From NCBI GenBank assembly GCA_902606445.1, contig CACLGJ010000001.1, forward strand, positions 1 to 56,000: a stretch of DNA of 56,000 bases, given 5' to 3'. The notes under the pieces were generated by a model. It was given only the letters and a program-made list of their open reading frames with translations. It was not told the DNA's origin and ran no database searches. Positions 50,350 to 56,000 of the stretch are shown piece by piece. Made by a program: the position numbers and the translations under genes. Numbering within the stretch: the stretch's first letter is position 1; every line of letters begins with the position of its first letter. Source of the stretch: an uncultured Pelagibacteraceae bacterium. Its GTDB lineage: Bacteria > Pseudomonadota > Alphaproteobacteria > Pelagibacterales > Pelagibacteraceae.

Positions 50350-50495
50350 TCAAAGTATTTTTTTGATTGTTTCATAATAAGAAATCAATTCAATTATTTT
50401 TTCGCAATTTGATTTTTTTTTACTAAATTTTCTAAAATTTTTTCAACACCACCCCTTTCAAAAGAAGGATAAAATAGTACCAGATTTTTTCTCAT
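50350..50495 (-). pseudogene. Glycosyltransferase remnant (both ends, middle missing)
   Basis: An ATG at 50495 opens a 33-codon frame (to 50394) whose protein MRKNLVLFYPSFERGGVEKI resembles the N-terminus of GT4 glycosyltransferases (PSFERGGVE, the GGxE loop). A +1 frame through a nine-A run then reads KSNCEKIIELISYYETIKKI to a TGA at 50350, like a C-terminal helix. The two parts together encode about 48 residues of a roughly 350-residue protein. It looks like an internal deletion. There is no other gene in the 50319-50534 spacer. Confidence 0.6.
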
Positions 50496-50534
50496 GATTT
50501 CTAAAGATTTATTTAAAATAAAATAATTAATATC

Positions 50535-51932
50535 TTAATCTAAATTTTTAGTGATTTCTTCAGTCATTTTTTTTGCATCAGCAAATAACATTAGTGTGTT
50601 GTCTTTATAAAACAAGTCATTATCAATTCCCGCGTATCCAGGTGACAAACTTCGTTTAACAAATAAAACTGATTTACATTTTTCAACATCTAAAACAGGC
50701 ATTCCATAAATGGGGCTTTGTGGATCTGTTTTTGCAACTGGATTTGTCACATCGTTGGCTCCTATTACAAAAGCAACATCTGCATTTGCAAAATCACTAT
50801 TAATCTCCTCGAGTTCAAAAACTTCATCGTAAGGAACATTAGCTTCTGCTAATAAAACGTTCATATGTCCTGGCATTCTTCCTGCAACTGGGTGTATAGC
50901 GTATGATACTTTGATATCATTTTTCTTTAAAGTATCTACCATTTCTCTTAATGCATGTTGAGCTTGTGCCACTGCCATTCCATAACCTGGAACAATGATT
51001 ACTGAAGATGCATTTTTCATTAAAAAGGCAGCATCATCTGCATTACCACTTTTAACCGGTCTTTGTTCTTTATTTTTATCACCTAAAGATTGATCCGCTG
51101 CACCAAAACCACCTAAAATAACATTAAAAAAAGATCTATTCATTCCCTTACACATAATATAGGAAAGAATGGCACCTGATGAACCGACTAAAGCACCAGT
51201 GATAATTAAAGCAGTATTTTCTAAAGTAAAACCAATGCCTGCTGCTGCCCATCCAGAATATGAATTTAACATGGAGATTACAACTGGCATATCAGCTCCG
51301 CCTATTGGAATGATAATCAGAAAGCCAATTAAAAAAGAAACTGCAATTAATATCCAAAATAAACTGGATGATTGAGTAGAGCATAAATAAAAAGTTAAAA
51401 CTATAATTGAAACTAATATCAATGCATTTAATGCATGTTGACCTTTAAAAGTTATAGGTGCACCTGACATTATTCCTTGAAGTTTTAAAAATGCAATGAT
51501 GGAACCTGAAAAAGTAATTGCACCTACTGCAGCACCAATTGCCATTTCTATTAAACTTGCAAGTTTTATATTTCCAGGAGTGCCTAGTCCGAAAGCCTCA
51601 GGATTAATAAAAGCAGAAATTGCAACAAATACGGCTGCCAATCCAACTAAGCTATGAAAGCCAGCAACTAATTCTGGCATTGCTGTCATCGGAATTTTAT
51701 AGGCAATAAAAGCGCCAATGCTTCCACCAATTGCTAGAAAAAATATTACATATATAAACCCAGATGAAAAGTTATCTACAGATAAAAATGTTACAGTGAC
51801 AGCTATCAACATTCCTATTATCCCAAATAAATTCCCTTGTCTCGAAGTTTCTGGAGAAGATAGTCCTCTTAAAGCCAATATAAATAATACACCTGATACT
51901 AGATATAAACTTGCCGAAAGATTTGCTGACAT
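50535..51932 (-). CDS. pntB: Proton-translocating NAD(P) transhydrogenase, beta subunit
   Basis: Uses the proton gradient to make NADPH from NADH. The 465-aa protein has about eight to nine membrane helices (about 1-270) with LVAGFHSLVGLAAVF and IPIGGADMPVVISMLNSYSG (proton-channel region), then an NADP-binding domain III with IIVPGYGMAVAQAQHALREM, HPVAGRMPGHMNVLLAEA and IGANDVTNPVAKTD. It follows pntAB by three bases. Complete, with normal motifs. Confidence 0.97.
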   Translation of the reverse strand: MSANLSASLYLVSGVLFILALRGLSSPETSRQGNLFGIIGMLIAVTVTFLSVDNFSSGFIYVIFFLAIGGSIGAFIAYKIPMTAMPELVAGFHSLVGLAAVFVAISAFINPEAFGLGTPGNIKLASLIEMAIGAAVGAITFSGSIIAFLKLQGIMSGAPITFKGQHALNALILVSIIVLTFYLCSTQSSSLFWILIAVSFLIGFLIIIPIGGADMPVVISMLNSYSGWAAAGIGFTLENTALIITGALVGSSGAILSYIMCKGMNRSFFNVILGGFGAADQSLGDKNKEQRPVKSGNADDAAFLMKNASSVIIVPGYGMAVAQAQHALREMVDTLKKNDIKVSYAIHPVAGRMPGHMNVLLAEANVPYDEVFELEEINSDFANADVAFVIGANDVTNPVAKTDPQSPIYGMPVLDVEKCKSVLFVKRSLSPGYAGIDNDLFYKDNTLMLFADAKKMTEEITKNLD

Positions 51933-51935
51933 AAT

Positions 51936-52244
51936 TTATTTTTCCTTTTTCTTTTTTTTGTACATTGCAAGCATTCTTTGAGTAACTAAGAATCCTCCAA
52001 AAATATTTATTGCTGCTAAAACAATAGCCAAAAAACCATAAATACTAGATGAGGAGAAGATAACTGCATCATTTCCTGACAACGCAGCAATAATTGCACC
52101 CACTATAATTACTGATGATATTGCATTAGTCACTGACATTAAAGGAGTGTGAAGTGAAGGCGTTACACTCCAGACTACATAATATCCTACAAATATTGAT
52201 AAGATAAAAATGCTCAATCTAAATATAAAAGGGTCAATTTCCAT
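51936..52244 (-). CDS. pntAB: Transhydrogenase alpha subunit, membrane part
   Basis: The second half of the alpha subunit, encoded separately as in alphaproteobacteria. The 102-aa protein has three to four helices (about 9-27, 36-56, 64-83) and the segment FLAIVLAAINIFGGFLVTQR, followed by MLAMYKKKKKEK. It lies four bases from pntAA and three from pntB, so the three form one operon. Confidence 0.95.
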   Translation of the reverse strand: MEIDPFIFRLSIFILSIFVGYYVVWSVTPSLHTPLMSVTNAISSVIIVGAIIAALSGNDAVIFSSSSIYGFLAIVLAAINIFGGFLVTQRMLAMYKKKKKEK

Positions 52245-52248
52245 AATT

Positions 52249-53337
52249 TTATTTTACTAAAGTTTTTTCAATTATTTCATCCTCTAAATTAATATTTAAT
52301 TTCTTATTTTCTTTATCATACAAATTAGAGATAAAATTAAACGCATTTTTTGCATATAAATTAGAGGAGGATACTGGCAGTTTATTTAAAATGTTAGCGT
52401 CACCTAATATTTTTACTCCATTTTTATCAATAGTTTTATCAACTTCAGTAAAAACAGTATTTCCTCCTTGAATTGCAGCAAGATCGTAAATTACAGAACC
52501 TTGTTGTAAATTTTTAAACATTTCTTCTTTAATGATTTTTGGTGCTTCTCTCCCTGGAATTAAAGCAGTACAAATAATAATATCTATTTTTTTTAAAGTT
52601 TCTGATAATAACTCTTCTTGTTTTTTTTTGAAATCTTCAGAAGCTTCTTTTGCATACCCACCTTCAGTTTCTAAATTTTCTGAACCTTCAACTGTTAAAA
52701 ATTTTCCTCCTAAGCTTTCTACTTGTTCTTTTGAAGCCATTCTTACATCTGTCGCGAATACAATAGCACCCATTCTTTTTGCTGTTGCAATTGCTTGTAA
52801 GCCTGCAACTCCTGCGCCAACAACTAGCACTTTTGCGGCGGGAATTGTTCCAGCTGCTGTCATCATCATAGGAATAGCTCTTTCATAAACTTGAAAAGCT
52901 TCTATAACAGCTTTGTACCCAGCAAGGTTAGCTTGTGAGGACAAAATATCCATTGATTGTGCCCTGGTAATTCTTGGGAGTAATTCCAATGAAAAACAAT
53001 TAATTTTTTTAGAAATTAAATTTTTTAATTTTTCTTTATTTGAATGCGCATTTAGTGAACCAACTAAAGTTTGATTTTCTTTTAGAGAGGACAATTTATC
53101 ATCACTAGGTAATCCTAATTGAATAATAATATCTGCATTATTAATTATTTCTAACTCATCACTTAAAATATTTACTCCCAAATTATTATATTCTTTATCG
53201 CTAAAACCTAAGTGTGATCCATATCCATTGGGCAAAGATAAATTAAAACCTTGGCTAATATATTTTTTTGCAATATCTGGAGTGATTGAAATTCTTTTTT
53301 CAATTAGTTTATTTTCTGTGACAGAGGCTAAATGCAT
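52249..53337 (-). CDS. pntAA: Transhydrogenase alpha subunit, NAD-binding part
   Basis: Binds NADH in the soluble domain I. The 362-aa protein contains ENKLIEKRISITPDIAKKYI at the N-terminus, RITRAQSMDILSSQANLAGY, the Rossmann loop VLVVGAGVAGLQAIATAKRM with TDVRM, and TALIPGREAPKIIKEEM. It is split from the membrane portion, the alphaproteobacterial arrangement. It starts six bases after the small cytochrome oxidase subunit gene, which puts rpmJ, that gene and pnt in one likely transcript. Confidence 0.96.
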   Translation of the reverse strand: MHLASVTENKLIEKRISITPDIAKKYISQGFNLSLPNGYGSHLGFSDKEYNNLGVNILSDELEIINNADIIIQLGLPSDDKLSSLKENQTLVGSLNAHSNKEKLKNLISKKINCFSLELLPRITRAQSMDILSSQANLAGYKAVIEAFQVYERAIPMMMTAAGTIPAAKVLVVGAGVAGLQAIATAKRMGAIVFATDVRMASKEQVESLGGKFLTVEGSENLETEGGYAKEASEDFKKKQEELLSETLKKIDIIICTALIPGREAPKIIKEEMFKNLQQGSVIYDLAAIQGGNTVFTEVDKTIDKNGVKILGDANILNKLPVSSSNLYAKNAFNFISNLYDKENKKLNINLEDEIIEKTLVK

Positions 53338-53343
53338 TTCAAT

Positions 53344-53454
53344 TTATAACAGAAAAATAGCCATTAAAACAAGCACCAGAATGACCGCAACTGATCCCCA
53401 AAGAACAAATTTTGTAAAATTATTCCAGATATTTTTATGGCTTTCATTATCCAT
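53344..53454 (-). CDS. Tiny aa3-type cytochrome c oxidase subunit IV
   Basis: A 36-codon gene whose product is MDNESHKNIWNNFTKFVLWG followed by one membrane helix, SVAVILVLVLMAIFLL. The HxxxW...F..l..W pattern plus a single helix matches the bacterial COX4_pro_2 subunit, a small accessory of aa3-type oxidases. It lies between rpmJ (four bases) and pntAA (six). This would tie the energy genes to the rpmJ transcript. Recognition rests on motif and size. Confidence 0.75.
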   Translation of the reverse strand: MDNESHKNIWNNFTKFVLWGSVAVILVLVLMAIFLL

Positions 53455-53458
53455 AAAA

Positions 53459-53584
53459 TTATTTTTGTCTTGCTTTAAATTTAGGATTTATCTTATTTAT
53501 TATGTAAACTCTTCCTCTTCTTCTTACAAGTTTAGAGTTTAAGTCTCTCTTTTTAACCGATTTAAGTGAACTTTTAATTTTCAT
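53459..53584 (-). CDS. rpmJ: 50S ribosomal protein L36
   Basis: Smallest large-subunit protein. The 41-codon gene encodes [20 protein letters not shown] then [20 protein letters not shown] and K. This is the alphaproteobacterial type without zinc cysteines. It begins 15 bases after the 5S rRNA 3' end on the same strand, with no terminator between, so 5S and rpmJ may share a transcript. Confidence 0.93.
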   Translation of the reverse strand: MKIKSSLKSVKKRDLNSKLVRRRGRVYIINKINPKFKARQK

Positions 53585-53599
53585 TTTCAAATTTTTAAT

Positions 53600-53713
53600 G
53601 CCGGCAATGACCTACTCTCCCGTGCCTTAAGACAAAGTACCATTGGCGCTGAAAGGCTTGACTTCCGAGTTCGGAATGGGATCGGGTATAACACTCTCGC
53701 AATAATCACCGGC
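53600..53713 (-). rRNA. rrf: 5S ribosomal RNA, solitary
   Basis: The reverse strand reads GCCGGTGATTATTGCGAGAG and ends TAGGTCATTGCCGGC, with closing helix GCCGG/CCGGC, the conserved ACCCGATCCCATTCCGAACT loop and CGGGAGAGTAGGTC. It is 114 nt, within the 5S range. No 16S or 23S gene lies within reach. It faces the glycosyltransferase fusion across 126 bases. Confidence 0.96.
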
Positions 53714-53748
53714 AAAAGGTTTATAAACATTTAATATAGATTGTAAAC

Positions 53749-53754
53749 TGTCAA
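53749..53754 (-). promoter_or_regulatory. Consensus -35 upstream of 5S rRNA
   Basis: TTGACA on the minus strand lies 36-41 bases before the 5S 5' end, where a -35 box for a transcript starting at the mature end would sit. The -10 at the 17-base spacing (AATGTT) is poor; TATAAA is present but six bases too far. This suggests 5S is transcribed on its own. Confidence 0.35.
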
Positions 53755-53839
53755 ATAATATTGATTTTGCTAGATTATTAGAAATATACTAAACTTTTTT
53801 AATTTAATTTAAAAAAAACTTTCTATAATTAAGTTACAT

Positions 53840-55261
53840 ATGGATCCAAATCTTATAAAATTTGACTATTACTTGAATTCTAGTGTTTTGTTTTTTAAGT
53901 CAAATTTTGAAAAAAGAATTAAATTTCTACAAAAAAAAAATTTTTTATTTGAGGAAATATCTAATTTTATTAATAATTGTATAGATAATACAAAGAATGT
54001 TTTTATTTTTTGCGCTGGGAATTCAATAATAGGTAAAAATATTAAATCTAAAAAAACATACATAAAAGAAATAAGCAAAGAATATCAAATTAAACATAAT
54101 CCTAACATTGACTATGTTGATGAAAACACAAATGACATACTAACTAAATGTGATACGATTTTAATTACTGATATAGAACATCAACTAAATCCAACTTCAA
54201 ATTTATCGAATTTGTCAAAAATAATTAATGATGATGCAAAAATAATTATTTTCTCAAAAAACCTATTTTGGATGATTATATTAAAGTTTTTAAGATTTTT
54301 TATTTATTTTTCCCCTAAAAAAATTAATTTTTTATCATCTTCTTATCTAGAAAATTTATATTCTAGTTGTAATTTAGAAATAATTAGAAAAGAAAGAATA
54401 ATAGCACTTCCTATTTATATTCCATATGTTACAAAATTGATAAACAGAATATTTAGATTGCCAATATTAAACATTTTTTGTCTTTCAAGTGTAACGATTT
54501 TAAAGAAAATAAGTAAAGACTTTCAAGATGACAAAAAATTAAAAGTTTCATTTATCATCCCATGCAAAAATGAGGCAAACAATATTAAAACATTCGAAAA
54601 AGAAATTAAAAAAAGAGACCAAAATAATGAATTTTTATTTGGGAATGATAATTCCACAGATGAAACCTCAAATGAAATAGATGAATTGTCAAAAAAATTA
54701 AATGATTTTGAAATTATAAAATATGATGGCCCTGGTATAAGTAAGTCTGAAAATGTTTATAAAGGAATTGAAATTTCAAAGGGCGATATAATTGTAATAT
54801 ATGATGCAGATCTAACTGTTAGTTTTAAAGATGTTGAATTCTCAATTGAGATATTAAAAAAAACTAATGCTGACTTTATAAATTGTACAAGAATGATTTA
54901 TCCTCAAAAAGAAGGTGCCATGAAATTTTTTAATATTATTGGAAATAGTTTTTTTGCAGGCCTATTTAGTTTGTTATTCAAAAAAAAAATTACAGATACT
55001 TTATGTGGTACTAAAATTTTCTTTAAAAAAGACTGGGTGAAAATTAAAAGAGATGTTTCAAATTGGGGAATTAAAGATTTATGGGGTGATTTTGATCTTC
55101 TTATTGGGGCCTATAAGAATAATTTGAAAATCACTGAAGTTCCAGTCACTTACTATGAGCGAAAAGAAGATGATACTAAAATGAAATCTGTAATTTTAAA
55201 TGCTGTAAGAATGTTGTTCATTATACTTGTCTCATATTACAAACTGAGATTAAAAAAATAA
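53840..55261 (+). CDS. Methyltransferase-like / GT2 glycosyltransferase fusion
   Basis: A 473-aa protein. The first 225 residues look like a degenerate class I SAM methyltransferase: VFIFCAGNSIIG in the usual G-loop place, DTILITDIEHQLNPTSNLSN as strand 4, and YLENLYSSCNLEIIRKERII near its end. From about 236 a GT-A family 2 domain follows: KVSFIIPCKNEANNIKTFEK, VIYDADLTVS with the metal-binding DxD-like DAD, DTLCGTKIFFKKDW, and DLWGDFDLLIGAYKNNLKIT with EVPVTYYER. Bifunctional proteins of this build occur in polysaccharide clusters. The loss of the clean G-x-G loop makes methylation doubtful. Likely role: cell-surface glycan. Confidence 0.8.
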   Translation: MDPNLIKFDYYLNSSVLFFKSNFEKRIKFLQKKNFLFEEISNFINNCIDNTKNVFIFCAGNSIIGKNIKSKKTYIKEISKEYQIKHNPNIDYVDENTNDILTKCDTILITDIEHQLNPTSNLSNLSKIINDDAKIIIFSKNLFWMIILKFLRFFIYFSPKKINFLSSSYLENLYSSCNLEIIRKERIIALPIYIPYVTKLINRIFRLPILNIFCLSSVTILKKISKDFQDDKKLKVSFIIPCKNEANNIKTFEKEIKKRDQNNEFLFGNDNSTDETSNEIDELSKKLNDFEIIKYDGPGISKSENVYKGIEISKGDIIVIYDADLTVSFKDVEFSIEILKKTNADFINCTRMIYPQKEGAMKFFNIIGNSFFAGLFSLLFKKKITDTLCGTKIFFKKDWVKIKRDVSNWGIKDLWGDFDLLIGAYKNNLKITEVPVTYYERKEDDTKMKSVILNAVRMLFIILVSYYKLRLKK

Positions 55262-55287
55262 TTTAAAAAATTTATTTGGAAAAAATT

Positions 55288-56000
55288 TTAGATTTTTTTA
55301 TTTTCGTATAGATATTCAAAAGATTTTCTAAATACCATTTTGCTTTTTTTAATCATCATAAAACCTTTTTTAATTAACAACTGATGAATGTCAGTAAATT
55401 TATAGTCCTTAATTATCATATCGTCATAATGGTGTTCAAAATATATCATTTTAATTTTTGGACAATGCTTTGATAATCCTTGAATAATATTAAACTCATA
55501 CCCTTCAGTATCAATCTTTATTAGGTCTACATGTTGAATATTGTTTTTTTCTATAAAATAATCCAATGTAATAATCTTAATCGGAAGTTTGTGATAAAAA
55601 GTTTCTTTATCTTTAATATTTAAAACTTTTAATTTTTTTTCGAAGTATTTTGAATTTTTATTCAATTCATTAATAGTTGATGATGAAGACTCAGTTGTTT
55701 GATTAATAAAATTATTCGAGATTTTTTCTCCTAAACCATAATTGTAGACTTCAACTTTGTCTGATTGAATCTTGTAAATTTTTTTTTTAAGAATTTGAAA
55801 ATTTTGAGGACTTGCTTCAAATGAATAAATTTTTTCAATATTCAAATTTTTCAAAAATAGTTTAATAGTTTCGCCATAGTGAGCTCCTACATCAAATACC
55901 AATAATGGTTTAGAAAATTTCTTATTAATTAAATTTAAAATTTTTTTTTGTTGGAAATAATCTAAAAAATTTAAAATGATTATAACTATTTTCGAATAAA
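55288..56000 (-). CDS. FkbM-family methyltransferase, 5' end cut off by window
   Basis: Methylates small molecules or sugars of surface polysaccharides. The frame is open from the window edge; the encoded start is beyond base 56000. Visible are YFQQKKILNLINKKFSKPLL, LVFDVGAHYGETIKLFLKN (the SAM G-loop, DVGAHYG), FEASPQNFQILKKKI, LDYFIEKNNIQHVDLIKIDT and the FkbM signature IDTEGYEFNIIQGL. A TTG at 55902 is in frame but lies inside the domain. It is convergent with the fusion gene, 26 bases apart. Confidence 0.88.
   Translation of the reverse strand, partial: YSKIVIIILNFLDYFQQKKILNLINKKFSKPLLVFDVGAHYGETIKLFLKNLNIEKIYSFEASPQNFQILKKKIYKIQSDKVEVYNYGLGEKISNNFINQTTESSSSTINELNKNSKYFEKKLKVLNIKDKETFYHKLPIKIITLDYFIEKNNIQHVDLIKIDTEGYEFNIIQGLSKHCPKIKMIYFEHHYDDMIIKDYKFTDIHQLLIKKGFMMIKKSKMVFRKSFEYLYENKKI

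Noticed and set aside
55288..55902. FkbM gene starting at TTG 55902
   Set aside because: The start would fall inside the SAM-binding domain and the frame stays open to the window edge, so the gene is cut by the window.

Overview
The window is a compact, very AT-rich stretch of an alphaproteobacterial chromosome and looks like the SAR11 clade (Pelagibacterales). The reasons are its base composition, Lys/Asn/Ile-rich proteins, gene gaps that are mostly between a 35-base overlap and 10 bases, a two-piece permuted tmRNA of the alphaproteobacterial type, a three-gene proton-translocating transhydrogenase, TrcR (DUF1013), the zapA to tol-pal gene order, and a 5S rRNA gene standing alone beside cell-surface genes. 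No insertion sequence, phage gene or CRISPR array was seen. Nearly all of the window is core housekeeping DNA.

Layout. 1-6673 (minus): hflK-hflC-DUF2065-degP-miaA-ilvB-ilvN, covering membrane protease control, periplasmic proteolysis, tRNA modification and branched amino acid synthesis. 6725-8780: mrp, thyX and the permuted ssrA. 8829-15250 (minus): ppdK, glyS, glyQ and an S49 peptidase. 15364-21140: isoprenoid genes (ispB, dxs, ispA) interleaved with pdxH, aroC and xseB. 21161-25624 (plus): tsaC, an ABC exporter pair, tRNA-Arg (minus), a RluD-like enzyme and rpoH. 25621-32020 (minus): purA, thiD, glmM, folP, ftsH. 32064-41336 (minus): the alphaproteobacterial envelope and division block tilS (frameshifted), cpoB, pal, tolB, tolA, tolR, tolQ, ruvC, yebC, a YmdB-like phosphatase, 5-formyl-THF cyclo-ligase, zapA, DUF4164. 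41390-49613 (plus): tkt-gap-pgk-fba-thiE-efp-suhB, then rpmE-trcR-rpsU-tRNA-fMet. 49620-53713 (minus): a transaldolase, a decayed glycosyltransferase scar, pntB-pntAB-pntAA, a tiny cytochrome oxidase subunit, rpmJ and 5S rRNA. 53840-56000: a methyltransferase-glycosyltransferase fusion and a FkbM methyltransferase, which look like the edge of a variable cell-surface region.

How the genes work together. tkt, gap, pgk, fba, the transaldolase and ppdK cover lower glycolysis, gluconeogenesis and the pentose phosphate pathway. dxs, ispA and ispB supply prenyl diphosphates. thiD and thiE fit salvage of thiamine precursors. Tol-Pal, CpoB, DegP, HflKC and FtsH look after the envelope, and RpoH sits among them. 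PntAB makes NADPH using the proton gradient.

Most notable observations: (1) essential tilS is split by a frameshift at a run of eight identical bases; (2) tmRNA has an intervening sequence of only 11 nt and the tag ANESYALAA; (3) a 146-bp scar near 50.4 kb keeps what look like both ends of a glycosyltransferase, next to the solitary 5S gene; (4) several genes have -10 boxes so close to the ATG that their mRNAs may be leaderless; (5) the initiator tRNA carries an AGG/CCU anticodon stem; (6) rpsU has no ordinary start codon and overlaps a 22-codon mini-ORF; (7) ruvA and ruvB are not beside ruvC.
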